64,000 nt of DNA. Source: Isoetes taiwanensis (lineage: Eukaryota; Streptophyta; Lycopodiopsida; Isoetales; Isoetaceae). Within the stretch, counting starts at the first letter, position 1. Each line of letters opens with the position of its first letter. The stretch is taken from contig JAJEKV010000161.1 of NCBI GenBank assembly GCA_021234155.1, forward strand, positions 651,316 through 715,315. Reading direction: 5' to 3'. The notes below the pieces were generated by a model that searched no databases, was not told where the DNA came from, and saw only the letters and a program-made list of their open reading frames with translations. Below, one piece after another: positions 22,041 to 34,861 of the stretch. Position numbers and translations under genes: made by a program.

Positions 22041-22264
22041 TCATGGCAACTGACCCAATAAATCTCAAAAGGTAGCCCTTGACATCTACCTTGTCAAACG
22101 TTTTATCTAGACGAAAGTAGGTATGTTATTTAGTGGTAAAGCTATTGATCAAATGCATATTAAGTAAACGCCTTTCAAGGTATGGCATTAACATTGCCGC
22201 ATCTATGACCTAATGTTCAGAAGTTGCTAAAGGGTGCACATCTTCCATGCACTCTACATGTATA

Positions 22265-22609
22265 AGGGTACCTTCACACCAACCCTTAAGTTAGCGTTAA
22301 GTTAATTTTTTTAAATGTCTAGTTAAATATTTAAGACATTTTACGTTCGCACCAAAATGAAGTTAACTTTCCGTTAAAATAGAACCTAGTAAAATGACTT
22401 CACACCAAAAAAAAGTTAAGTTAATTTTTGTTAACTTAAAGGTCAAGAAAAAGTCAGTTCATACCTACATCCGTTAAGTTAGTGTTAACTTAATGTTAAC
22501 GACAATCTATTCAGATATGTTTCCATTAAGTTAACTTAGTGCTAATGACAATCTATTTGCATATGCTTCCGTTAAGTTATGTTTCTGTTAAGTTAATGTT
22601 AACTTAGTA
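22265..22609. repeat. Dense AGTTAAC/GTTAACTTAA motif block, right copy
   Basis: Inverted copy of the block at 7583-7925, with the same clustered palindromic motifs. It is cut at 22609 by the Helitron; the remaining part continues at 30503-30560. Confidence 0.65.
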
Positions 22610-24564
22610 CTAGTTATGGTGCCCGGCGTTGCCGGGCGTAGTTGCAATTTTGAGGTGTGCAATATGTAAGCTACGTCGCCTTCCAGAAATTGTTAGATGG
22701 GGAATAGATTCGGTTTGGATATTGCATGATCTCTAGAGTAGTTGACATTATGGAGTGAAGAATGGGGAGTAGGGAGGGAGATAAAGGCCCCCACACTTTT
22801 GTTTCATATTAGTAAGGGGATTTTTACGGAATGTCTAGGGGTATATATTGGAATTAATGGGGCTATAGAGACACATGAGATACAAAAGTTTTTTGAACAA
22901 ATACATTGTATTTTATTGAGTGGATCATATGTTGATGCTTTAGATATTAGAGGGGAGATATGAAGCCTCATTCACTGCTACAAATCTGCCTAAGCAACAT
23001 ATAAGAAACAATTTTATGGTGGCATGTTGTCGGGCGTGAGGGATCTATAGAAATTTGTGTTACAATGTGAAAGCAACAATAGTTATGTTTGATTGTCTAT
23101 TGATAGCTCATAGAGTTAAAAGAATCTTTCCGTATTAGCCCTTCATTATTATTGTACATAAGAGCATGTACTCGTCATGAATAATACATTCACCTTGAGA
23201 TTAACTTGTGTTCTCTCTCTCTCATTATCTTCGTCTTCTTCACTTTATTCCTTGCATGTTAGGAAGCCAAATTCTACTTAGTAAAATTGGATGTCTAATT
23301 CTAGCATGACTCCATGATTCCTTGCAATTCACAATAGGATCATTTCCTAGTAGCTTCGAGCGCGTGCTTATAAGTTGAGCACTATATAGATCATGAGATT
23401 TGGTGTTGCTTGTGGACATTGGATTTTGAACTGATGAAAGGGTATTGCCATGGAATTTGGAGTTTCAAATTTGACAATAACCATGGAATTTGGAGTTTCA
23501 AATTTGACAATAATAATTGCACTGAGGTGTAATATGGTGTAATATGTAAACTGCAATCAAGCTAGTATTAAGCCAACTTGTTTATATTAGTTCTCTTGGT
23601 GTTTCAACTTTCTCATGTGTTACGTGTCTTGCATTCATGGCATGTCATAGCCCCTGGATGTGCATGTGTCTTGCATTCATGGCATGTCATGGCCAGTGGA
23701 TGTGCGCCTTATTCTACTCAAAAAGATGGTTGTGACGACTAATAAATTCTAATCTTCCGCAATAATGCATTCTCAACAACAATGGCTATCATATACCTAG
23801 ATATCAAGTACATCTACATGTAACGTGTTAGTTGCAATTTAAGTAAACACCACCCTAGTTTAACTGGATAATGTGTAATGTATCTCTAACCACAGTAAGA
23901 TAAAAACAATTCAATAAGATATGTTTTTTAAAAATATAGCTTCAACGATTTCTCAGCAGGATTCAATTCCCAGGTATCATTTGGATAAGTTTGGTGGAGG
24001 TTGCTTTGCATTACAAAGCCTTGTTCAAATCATGTCTTTTAATTTAAAAGTAGCAGACATTTGAAGGCAACAGTGCTTGTTAAATGTAGACTTGAAAACA
24101 GTTCCAACTCAGAATGCAATTTAAGTCAGTGTCTCTTCTGCTAAATGCTAGATAAGTATGATCAGACCACAAAGCTTCAGCAACAAAATAACCCTGTAAA
24201 AGGAGCCAGAAAGATCCAAACTAACTCTTGGCACAGATCTGTGCACCAAGTATAATCGCAACTCTACTTCTGCCAACAAAAACTACGCCGTGAGATTGCT
24301 TTTTTACATTGCTTTAACTTGAACTCTCAACAACTACGTTGCTTCTAGGTTGCAATTTCATTATAGTTAGCATGTTAAATATGTTTGAACAGATAATATA
24401 GTAGGCAATGCATTGGCCTTACCTTGATTGGCTTCTTTGCACATGACATGATTATTCGATGCGTCATAGTAGACCACATACCTGCAAATAAATAGAACAT
24501 CTGGGAATAGTGAGCCAAGTACACCTAACAATACAAATGCTAGGCCAGATGAAGCGCATAAGTA

Positions 24565-27500
24565 TCTACTTTATTAATTTGGGATTTTCAGGTTTGACCA
24601 AAAAAGTTTTTGGAATTTTGTTTAGCATGATTTCCTAAGATTTTAGGGTGTTTTGGACGCCGGTAAAACATTCCGATAGTCCAAAAATTGCAGAAGATTA
24701 GTCACTATGATTTTGGAGCTTTGAAATTTCGTGGTTTAGAGTTCCGCCCCGAACTGGCTCATCCTCGGCATGCTTGCCACGGTATTCTTCCTTTTTATGG
24801 CATTCCTTTTTATTCTTCCTTTTTATGGCATTCTGAGATCCGGCTCTAATGGAATTCCGACCACTCCCTGGCTTGCGATGCCTAATCCGTGACACCTTTT
24901 TAGACTCTCTGTGGGCTTATGATTCATCTTCTTAGGAAGAATGCCTGCTACTTTGTGCTGCTGGAGCAAAGGTAACTATTTTGTGCCGGATCATTTTTGG
25001 GCGATCTTAACAGCATAGAGGTATGCTGGAGTTTGCATGTTTATCAGGCCTGCTGCGAACAGGGACAGATGCAGGTACATCGTTTCATTGCTTGGCAACT
25101 TCTTTTCTTTTGTCCTTATCAGATTATGGCCTTTCTCTATGGGTACATTCAATCCATGCACTTAAGATACTGGTTGTAGTAGGAAGGTAACATAAGGTTC
25201 TGTTTACTGCCTGGCTTAACATCCATTCCTCTGCCATTTTTAGATTATTTTTAGAACTTACTGAACATGAATGCAAACTAGAGTGTAGCATGACTCATAT
25301 GTATTGGAGCCTTGAAAACCTGGCTTACCCCTATTTGGTTGCTTCTGTGTAAAAGATTCATTTCTCAAAAATGACACCCATTGGGAAGGAGGCAAGATCT
25401 GATTCTAGATTACAATCATATGGTTAAAATTTGCACTTCCAGGACATGTTCCAACTCATGCCAGAATGGTGCGCAAGTTTCAAGATGCATTGGAGAATGA
25501 CACTTGGCTGACTTTAGCTTTTGTGTATCTGCATTTGTAGGAATGCATAAAGAGATGCACAACGCAGAAGAAAGGGGCTTTCGTTGCAAGTGAATAATTA
25601 TGTAAATTCAAACTTCGTTGGTGTTGAAGCAATCTTAATTAGACGGAGGCCATAGACAGATTCTGGTGTAAGTTATCTTCTATGCTAAATGAATTGGTAG
25701 TTTCCAAAGTCACCAAGAGCATCATTCTATTTTGAAGGGTTTGCAGAAACGGTCTTGCGAATCATACTGGGTGTTGTGGGCTTAGATGTTTTGTAGACCA
25801 TAACAATGCTGCAGCTGCAATGGTGGCACTCTAATCATGGCCATCTTATCATCTATTCTCTATTCAAGCAGAGCAGAATATCGAAAATATTTCATATGTA
25901 AAATATTCCATACCTTGATCATGCTTGAGTTTCTTAAGTTGATATACAACTTCAAATGCTGAAAAGAGGGTCTTTTACAACTTCACTGTCTTCTGGATTG
26001 AACATAACTGTCTTCTGAACTGAGCATACCAACTTCATTGTCTTTCTTGCTCCTTATACTGCAGAGTTTCAAAGAGACCCTTATATTGGAAATCGATCCA
26101 TCTTGATGATAAGGTATGTCTATGATATACAACTTCAAATGCTGAAAAGAGGGTCTTTTACAACTTCACTGTCTTTCTTGCTCCTTATATTGCAGAGTTT
26201 CAAAGAGACCCTTATATTGGAAATCGATCCATCTTGATGATAAGGTATGTCTATGATGTGTTTCTTTTGGCCAATTGTAGAGATCTGTTAGGTGCGCTTA
26301 TTAGAGATTTCAATGCCATGTTTATAACTAATGGTTTTGTTATGTGGCAAGTGAATTCAATCAGTTTCCTATTATAAGAGATCTTTTGCCATATATCAAG
26401 TTTGACTGAAATAATCCAGGCATTTTTGTGATCCTTCAATTGATGTTATTGTCAACGTCTTGGTCTTTATGCTAGGCGGCTCATCATGGAGAATCCAGCA
26501 TCCCATTTCTATTTAACATGAGTTGTGGAGAGCCTAGCGTGCCATTTATATTCAACATGAATTGTCATTTAGTTGCTTGATCCTAAATTTGGATTATTTC
26601 TTTATGAACACTGCCTTTATTTGTTGGATCTGGTGTGATGTCCTCTTTAATACGGGCGCAGCAAGATCTTCACAGGTGTGGCTCATCCTCGAATTCAAAT
26701 TGGTATACAACTACTTGCCTAAACAATCACTGCTAGAGAGGTAAGATCTGTTCCTCATGCTTTGTGAATGGATTAATCAGGATAGCTATGCTGTGTTCAT
26801 CTTATCTTTTTCCTTAATGAAAGATTCCTTGCTTCTTCGTATTCTAGCTTTATAGACCTTTCGATTTGTCTGTTCTAGCATTGGCAAATCCAATAGTAGC
26901 TTTATCTGTTTCGTGGGCTACGTTCATATTGCTTTGTAATCTATTGATTCTTGCTTCAACCTCTGGAGCACCATCCACATGGGCCAACAACATTAATGGA
27001 GCTATGGGAAGAATGGCCACCCTGTGTCCAAACCATAGGATTCTAGACATCCATCTGCTGCCATTCCAGTTATAGAAAATAGTCCACTGGGAAATATGTA
27101 TTTGCTCTTGAAATTTGCCCTTGAAATTTGCCCTAGAAACAGTTTTGTTCACATTTGACTTGATGTTATGGATTTATAGGATCGCAAAGCCTATCCCCAA
27201 TCACGTATTGCCTCTTTTCCCTTTTGTTGGTTATCTGCACAATGAACATTTTTCATCCTAAAGCCTATTCAATGTTATTGTTTGAACCTTGGAATTATGA
27301 CCGGGTGAGTTATCAAACCTAATATGAGTGTTTCTAATGTAGTTATAATCTCGAACTTGACTGAGATGTTCTTTCATAAATTGAAAAATCTAACCCAAAA
27401 ATGATCCAAGAATCATGCTATTAGTTGCGGTAGATTCTTTTTTAAACAGGTTTAAAAATGACAAATGAAATTTGTATTGCAAAAGGAATGTAGCTTTGGA

Positions 27501-28731
27501 CAGAATTTCAAAGTAATTAGGTCATACTCCAAAATTAGGTGCTTTAGAAGCATGCTCAACCGTACATATGACATGGTTTGATGATCACATATGGAGTGTA
27601 GAATTGGTAAGTTCCATGCCTATGTTTGTGATTTTAGAGATTGCTAGGGCAATACACATTGTGAATTTTTATTGGCTCAGGAATTGACACAAGGTAAAAT
27701 GTTAGACTACAGGTTTTTACTTATTAGAGATGCAGATACAGTTGAATGGTAGCCATCCCCGAATCGCATGTTTGTAACCCATAATAATTTATACTCCTTG
27801 ACATGTTCACAGTCTTTGGGATTGTTTTGGGATTATGATGAATACACATCACATGTCATCTTCAAGACCGTCTTGATTCATCAAATGGAAATGTTGCTAT
27901 AGGGGATGGAGAATATGTAGGATGCTAAAGTTTAAAATTTTAGCATTAGAGCAGGATTTTCAGGTTGAGAATGAAGGATCTTTTTAAGATTTACAAATTT
28001 GCATCGTATGTTTTCTACTTTCAATTAATAGATAGTGTAACATATCTAACCATGAAATTTACAGTTTGGTATCAACAAGATGTCACAACAAGCTCTACGG
28101 CGTCCTCTGCCTCAAAGGGCAAATACATTGAAGAGGAGATTGGATTGGCAAATGTTTGAGGATATTAGCAGCCTGCAATCTTTATTACAAAAGGATATAT
28201 CTTGGATTGTGAAGGCATCTTTGGCTTAAAGGCAGTGCGAGTTTCAACTAGATTTCATCTACAAAAGTTCTTTCTTACATTGTGTGGTCATCTTCCTTCA
28301 AACTTGCTACTTAATGCAATTTATACACCAACTTATATTTTATTGATTGAATATCTATCAATCTTGCTACTTAATTAGTAGACAAATTATATGCCTCCAA
28401 TTTACATTTTATTGATTTGATGACACCTTGCCATGCATCACAAGCAATATCAATTATATAATAGGAGTATAATGATAGAACAAATAAGAGAATAAAAACT
28501 CATGCATCACAAGCAATCTCAAAATGTAATAGGAGTATAATGATGGAACATGTCATGATTACTAATATCTATCTTACTTTTGTAATATAAACTAGCATCA
28601 AGAGTAGACATCATTGAGGAATATCCTCAAACCAGATTATAGGTTTGTCTACAACTTCATGGTTGCTGCACAGATTCGTACTTATGCCCAGATTCGTACT
28701 TATGCCCGGCAACGCCGGGCTTCGTTACTAG
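24565..28731 (+). mobile_element. Nested Helitron of the same family, 4.2 kb
   Basis: Begins TCTACTTTATTAATTTGGG at 24565 after A, and ends CTAG at 28728-28731 before T. The hairpin GCCCGGC-AAC-GCCGGGC is at 28704-28720, seven bases upstream of CTAG. The first 130 bp align with the 5' end of the host Helitron read on the other strand (shared ATTTGGGATTTTC, TTTTTGGAATTTT, GCCGG and ATTCCGATA), so both are one family. The insertion point is within the larger Helitron and the orientation is opposite. An 18-bp tandem duplication (AGATTCGTACTTATGCCC) abuts the hairpin. No Rep/helicase is seen. Confidence 0.85.
25940..26256 (+). repeat. Tandem duplication with exon-like segment
   Basis: GATATACAACTTCAAATGCTG and the following blocks occur twice (25940 and 26126), as does a segment from TTTCTTGCTCCTTATAYTGCAG through GACCCTTATATTGGAAATCG to GATAAG/GTATGTC (about 26039 and 26169). 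The segment has acceptor- and donor-like edges and may be a captured exon. The first copy has about 50 extra bases. No protein match is offered. Confidence 0.55.
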
Positions 28732-29384
28732 TAATGTTTGGAAAGCATTATGGACAATGTGCTACACGCCTACAACAACAAAGAACTAAATTGTAAAGCT
28801 TAACATATCCGCCATACCAAGGAAATAATGCTTGCTTACATTGTAACATATGTAACCTGCATTTACATGAAGCTGACCCAATTGATTTCAAAGTATAGAG
28901 GTAAAATGATATGATCATGAAAATGTTTTCAAAGTATAGAGGTAAAATGATATGATCACGAAAATGATGAAGACTATTGCAGTGAATTTAATTCTATTCT
29001 ACGTAGATGACAACATATATGAGAGGCCATAAGGAAACAATCAACAAACACTCATAGGTTCCTCTGCGTCTCCTTGGAAGGTAATCTTTTGTCCTTCCTG
29101 CACATCTCCATACACTTCCAAGTGCTTTCTTGTCTTGAGTAATCTCGTTCCCTTACTAATTAATAAACTTCTCTATGTAGAAAATAGAAATAGCAGCGTT
29201 GAAATAGGGTCAGAATTAACAGAAGATGCATTATCATATTGGATTCTCCAAGAGCACTATAAGGGTCTAAACCAGAGTTTAGATTAGCAAATCATGTCCA
29301 GAGGGCAGAAATGCCTTACATACACATGTGCCTTACATACACAGTAGCAACCGACAAAAAAGATAAAATCAAGCTACCTTTAAC

Positions 29385-29456
29385 CTTGTTTGGGATCTTT
29401 CTCAGTGCTTCATGATGGCCAGTTGCATAAACACCATACATGGCGATCTCATGTGC
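29385..29456 (-). other. Candidate captured exon in the Helitron
   Basis: On the minus strand, 72 bases bounded by TTTAG/GC and AAG/GTTAAA encode 24 residues without a stop, starting AHEIAMYGVYATGHHEAL. The regular phase, splice-like edges and protein-like composition suggest a host exon carried by the Helitron. I cannot name the parent gene. Confidence 0.35.
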
Positions 29457-30465
29457 CTAAACCATAACTGCATCTTCACAAATTAAACGATGTGCAAGCA
29501 AGATGGATGATCCATTTATTAGCCATTGAACCCTGAGGAAGGCAGTCCAATCTACTTCTTCATCTTAAACCACACATAATATTTCAGATCTACAAAAGAC
29601 AGACTTCACAATTTGGTAAATTGGTAAGCTTAATGTAAGAAATGTAGCATGTACCTATACAAAACAATGGAGTTGCAAAGATGAGGTAACGTCTTCAAAT
29701 AGTGGCAGCCCGCAGCTCTTTCTTCTGTAGACTGTTATGTCTAGAACAGAGGGCAAATTTCTGGCTTGGACTTGGAATCTGTAATTTCACATCATGTTGT
29801 TCATTGCAACTACCCAGCCAAATGTCCGTAGAGTTGCCTATACCACATAAACTATCTGTCAGACCATTTCTCACATTCCTCTATATCACATATAATAGAT
29901 CCCATGCTCTCTAACAATCCGCTGCACTTGACGAATTAGTATTCAACATAAAACATGCAGTCAGATAGAGTCCTTACACAAACGGAAAGCAAAAAACTTC
30001 TGAGGCAGAGATGGATCCGGATTCAATTCAAGAAACAGAAACTGGTCACTTAGTGGTGCCTTTCACCGACATACGTGAGCCCGTTGCTATCCCTTTCCAG
30101 CTGCAAGAAGATAATCCATCCTTCGGATCAATTAACAGAAAAAAAAACCCTCGTGGACACAAATCCCTTCCAATCATTTGTATTTCTTTCCTTCTTCGCT
30201 TTTCTTCTGCAAAATCCAACTCCAGAGGAAGAATGAAGTGTGCCCTGGCATGTGGCGTCCATGCCGAGGAACCCTATCCGGCCACCATTTTCTAGGCCTT
30301 ATTCCCAATCCCACCCCTCATCGAAATCATACAAAACGAAATTAGTGATTTTTGGAATATCGGAAATGTTTGCCGGCGAACAAAACACCAATAATCTTAA
30401 GAAATCGCATAAGAAAAAATTCCAAAAACCTTTTTTGTCAAACCGGAAAATCCCAAATTAACAAT

Positions 30466-30468
<3 letters not shown>

Positions 30469-30502
<34 letters not shown>
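30469..30502. repeat. GATA microsatellite at the Helitron 5' end
   Basis: About eight GATA units form the first bases of the larger Helitron (TATC on its own strand). Confidence 0.85.
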
Positions 30503-30503
<1 letters not shown>

Positions 30504-30598
30504 TATATGCAATCCCTTCACACATGCCTCCTTTAAAATCAATGTTAAGTTAAAACGCATACTCTATTCTAGTCCTATAACCTATTCTAGTCCTATGA

Positions 30599-30957
30599 GG
30601 CCGGATTTCCACTGACGGCAGTGGTAGTAATTCTTTAAAATAGAAGCGAATAATAAAACGACATGTCATATTCTGCCGTCAATTCCTCTTTCCATTGAGT
30701 CCGGTAGTGCATAGGTGGCATTATTTTCTTGTTGCCATTGATTTTTCATTCTACTGGGCAATATTGCCCGGTAGAAACAATATTTGAGTGGCAATAGAAA
30801 GAAAAATAGCTAAAAATAGTTAAAAAACAGTTCTGGATTGCCGTTAATGGAATCCTTATGAGATGTTAACGCCGGCAATTCATTATTTTGGGTTGTTACC
30901 GCCTGGAAATGATGGTGCCACATCATTTTAAAACCTGCCGCTAGTGGAAATCCGGCC
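30599..30957. mobile_element. 359-bp MITE with 3-bp target duplication
   Basis: Terminal inverted repeats GGCCGGATTTCCACT and, at the other end, AGTGGAAATCCGGCC. It is flanked by TGA on both sides (30596-30598 and 30958-30960). The left arm has the empty site CTCACTCATATGAC near 7487. A TNA target and short GC-rich termini fit Tourist/PIF-Harbinger-type MITEs. No coding capacity. Confidence 0.8.
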
Positions 30958-31189
30958 TGAGTGGGAATTTTATATCAAAATATTGTGGTTGTTGTATGCA
31001 ACACTAGTTAATTGAATAAATTTATGCCAGATAGACATGCAACACTAAAAGAATATACCAAACATCAAGTGTGGTTGTTTTTAAGATTTCATATATAACA
31101 TAAATTGCAAATTGTTTTTAAAGCTTCAATAAACTCGAAGTGCACATTTATTTTCATGCAAACACTAAATATTCTGTTAGTGTTCACAT

Positions 31190-32624
31190 GATCCCCACAC
31201 CCAACTCAAATGGAATGGGATCTGCACTTGAGCGTGGCTCGGCTGCTTCACTCATAGCACTATCACTGTCTTCTTCTTCTCGTAGCAGCTGCCATTGTCT
31301 CACTTGCTCCAACTCATCCTCCATATCTGCCCTCACCAATATCAATCAACAAATTATGGAAAATGCAACATGCGTGAGTAACGATTGAAACATTCTCCGG
31401 CTTCATCTTTAGTTTCATGTCAAGGCATCAAATTTTGCATTTGCTTGTTCCACGTATAACCTTCCTTGTGTTAACTTTTTGTTGAAAATGTTCTCTGAAT
31501 TTTTTAAACGAACTTTAGGACATAACTTAAACTAATCGAAAATATAAATTCTTACCAAGCATCCCCTTCATACGGTGTGATCAACCAAGGCGAGCAGTTG
31601 TACCCCTTGTCTCCTAAAAGGTACGGACTCAATTCCCTATGATCAATGATTGCAATAGGGCTTTGCAAAATTTGACATACCTTTTCTGCTATCCTAGAGT
31701 TTCTTAAAACCCGTACATCATGGACCGAACCTGGGTAGCCACAACATATATCCAGCAACTTCCTTTTTGTGTCCACAATAACTTGCATGATAATACTAAA
31801 TCTACACTTTCTATCATAATAGTCAAGTCCAGCAGGACCATAAGGCTGTAATATTTCAATGTGAGTGCAATCTATGGCACTAGCTGCACAAAGTTTATAC
31901 AAAATCAGTTTCTATTGTCATTTGCTATTAACGTGAATTAAATTTGAACTTTAATATGGAAAAACCTTTGAAAAGAAGTACATGCATTTGGAAGCTTTGA
32001 CACTTGTTGAAATCCAGCAATCACTTCTGCTAACTGATCCCCTGATGGAAATAATATCTTATGTCAAAAGACTTTCACAATTGCTTTACATACTTCCATC
32101 ACAATTGTGTGAGCAGTGCTCTTGCCAATACCAAACTTTTCAGATAATACCATATAGTCACAACCTTTGAAGAGGTTGTAAAGCCCACAAGCTACGCGTA
32201 CAGTCACAGGGACGGTTTTCTATAATGTGCGTCCTATTTTCTAATCTCATCTCGAAGACTATTGCATTAAAATATGAAAGTGGATCTTTTTCATTCTGAA
32301 AGTCTTTTTCCATCTACGATCATCATAATAAGACATCATAAATCGGTCAAACCAAGTAAAGCTTCTTGGTTCGACCCACCATTTACCTTCACTCGAAGCG
32401 TGCATCCAAAAAACATCATAAGCCCAAATGTCCTCAAAACTTAGCTCATCCATCAACAAGCGCCTCAAACAATTATCCTCCTGTTGCATCATCAAGAAAT
32501 TTACATATATGCTCATGAACATCATCATGTCTTGCGTTTGTCGATCGTCGTCTTCTGGTATGCTATCCATGTTGATTGCTTGATCGTTAGAAGAACACTG
32601 CATAAAAATAATCAAAATTGCCAT
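31190..32624 (-). pseudogene. PIF/Harbinger-like transposase remains, right copy
   Basis: Inverted copy of 5843-7262. 32624-32259 encodes the 121-residue N-terminal part, and 31902-31552 an uninterrupted 116 residues with SAIDCTH (first catalytic Asp), GYPGSVHDVRVLRNSR and LLGDKGYN (second Asp). The acidic C-terminus is near 31330-31190. Frameshifts and an internal break remain between the blocks, so a working transposase is unlikely. It is better kept than the left copy, where the second-Asp block is lost. 32625-33240 shows no gene. Confidence 0.75.
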
Positions 32625-33249
32625 ATAATTAATAGCTTGTCATTGAATGCTATAAGTAAGTTATAACATGTAATACTATTCTAGAAGATAGTGGATACAA
32701 GCTTCTTTAAGTCAAACAAGGCAAATACACAAGAATTTTTTAACTAGCAGAAATGCAGGGTTGGGATGAAGGTTAAGGCGGGGATGGAGTAGCTTCATTG
32801 ATCGACATGATTGTTTTGTGAAGTTTGTGCGTCTGTGGAAGAGCATACATATTCTTATATCAAAATCAAATCTGTGATGTTCACTAATGGAGTTGGAGGA
32901 AAACCAATTCCGAATCTAGAATCACCTTCTGTTCCAGATACCAATAGTTCACTAGAGAAACTGTCTGCGAAAGACAATGAATGATGGCCATTATATACAA
33001 AACAAATCGCTTGATTGGCGCCAACAAATAGCTTAGTTAATCAAAATCTAGATCTCGTGATTTAGATCCGAAAGGTGTTCTTGCATGTAATTCTTGAGCC
33101 ACGTGGCCGACGATGACTAACGATAATTTAAGAATTGTTAGGGCCAAATTGATTTTAGCAAGCCATTGAAAATTTCTTCACGTGGAGCTGGATCCCGCAT
33201 ACTCCCTTTTCTGATCAATGGTGTGATCACCCCTTCCCTCTCAAGTCTA

Positions 33250-33383
33250 CCTTGGATTATGAATTGAAGTCCTTTTGAAGTAGCAATCTTGATTTAAATG
33301 TACATTATAAAAACATGAATTTTTAGCCACTTCACCCTCGGGCCACCAGAAGGCAACCCTCCGTGCGCAGCACCTTGTTGTTG
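33250..33383 (-). repeat. Transposon-end-like repeat, right-arm copy
   Basis: Inverted equivalent of 5107-5235, starting CAAGGTGCTGCGCACGG on the minus strand. Confidence 0.5.
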
Positions 33384-33909
33384 ACATTCTCGGGATGAGG
33401 ACTCGCGATAGACACACACAACACCGGCAAAAAAAGATAGGCTTTTCATTCATCACAGGAGCAGTATACATTGGGACTTTGATAAATGTGAAGTGGGAGG
33501 GGGTAGCCGACCATAGGCACAATATCGGTCTACCCCCGAAAAGAATATCGTAATAGTGCAAGGTGAGTGTGAGAAGACTGGCGACAGCTTCTTATCGGGA
33601 TGAAAAACCTCGCCCTTTTGGGTTTTCGAGGAAACCCTTAATAAGAAAAGGTCACCAATGTGTCTCGGGGGGTGTCGCCATAGAGCACTTGCGCATGGAG
33701 AAAAATGGACCGAAATCGCGCGAAGGTAAATGTTGAAGAGCTCTAGAGTGTTTAATCCTGGAAAATATACAGAGGCAAGCACCCATCAGTATAATTAATA
33801 GGCTCAACATATGAATGAGATGGACGTCGGAGGTGGAGTAGTGGCGCGTCCTGTAATTGTTAGCAAAATCATAAAACATATAGCAACATAATAGAAAGAA
33901 CTTTGAAAA

Positions 33910-34106
33910 CCTCCAGAGGGGCTGGTCATGCGTGCCACGCGATCAATAACCTTTATAACAAGGAGGGGGCTGGTCATGTGAGCCACGCAAGAACACAAAA
34001 AATGAATAGCTTGACCAAATAAAAACCTTCAGAGGGGCTCGTCATGCGTGCCACACTACAAAACAAACCTCTATAACAATGGAGGGGCTTGTCACGCGTG
34101 CCAGGC
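33910..34106. repeat. Four copies of a GAGGGGCTGGTCATGCGTGCCAC-like repeat
   Basis: Copies start near 33916, 33963, 34032 and 34082 (spacing 47, 69 and 50). They lie in the roughly 750 bp that is found only in the right arm. The surrounding 33430-34575 contains no convincing gene. Frames there repeat the CVYRE block and are poor in known motifs. Confidence 0.7.
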
Positions 34107-34861
34107 GCTTATATATAGAAGTAACAAAAACAGCAGTATTTATAAAAATGAATCCAATATGAAAATGTATCTATAGCAATAACAGATGTACATGATAATG
34201 TATCTACACAAATAATGGACAGAACATGATGTATATAAAAATAATCCAATATAGATGAAGCCCAAGAACAAAGAAGGATAATCTGGGAAAAGAGGGAAAA
34301 GGGGGGGGGCGGTTTGCCCAATGCAACTCTACTGCTGTGAGACGAACGCCGACTAAGGAGGACTAGGAAAGGACAAAATATATATCGCTCGTCCTCTCCC
34401 GAAAATCTTGATCCTACGGTGTGGATTGATATGCATTCTCGGGATGAGGGCTCGCGATAGACACACACAACAACACTGGCCGAAAAGAAGAGAACTCTAC
34501 TCCCATCACATGCCTAACGTCACTAAACATCGACAAGGCGAGAAACGATGTGTGCGCTCGAAGGAAGAAGAGAAATGAAATGAAATGAAATATGGAATTA
34601 ATACGTCTGCAGACCACCAGGCCTATGAGACGTTCAACACTATACATGTACATTATAAAAAATATCCTCTAATGCATCCTCAGAAAGGAATGCATCAGAT
34701 CTCTCCCACTCCTCTTCCTCTATTGCCTCCTCTCCTATTTTCTTCACTAGCTTATCTCTTCGTTCCAAGATTTCAATTATAAAATTACCTGTAACATTAC
34801 CAGAAAGATCAAAAAAGGTAACCAGATCATTACAACTCATATGATGTCTGTGGCGACGGTC

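Larger units (their letters stand above)
22610..30502 (-). mobile_element. Non-autonomous Helitron, 7.9 kb
   Basis: Read on the minus strand it begins with TC at 30502, followed by a TATC microsatellite. It ends in CTAG at 22610, with the hairpin GCCCGGC-AAC-GCCGGGC at 22637-22621, seven bases from the end. It sits between A and T, as Helitrons do. The left arm shows the empty site GCATATAA/TATTAAG at 7582/7583. No Rep or helicase frame is present, so movement would need a partner element. The minus-oriented interior (22640-24564 and 28732-30460) has no intact gene. A possible captured exon lies at 29385-29456. Confidence 0.85.

Noticed and set aside
22610-30502. Autonomous Helitron with RepHel protein
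   Set aside because: No frame with Rep HUH or helicase motifs could be found in either nested element.
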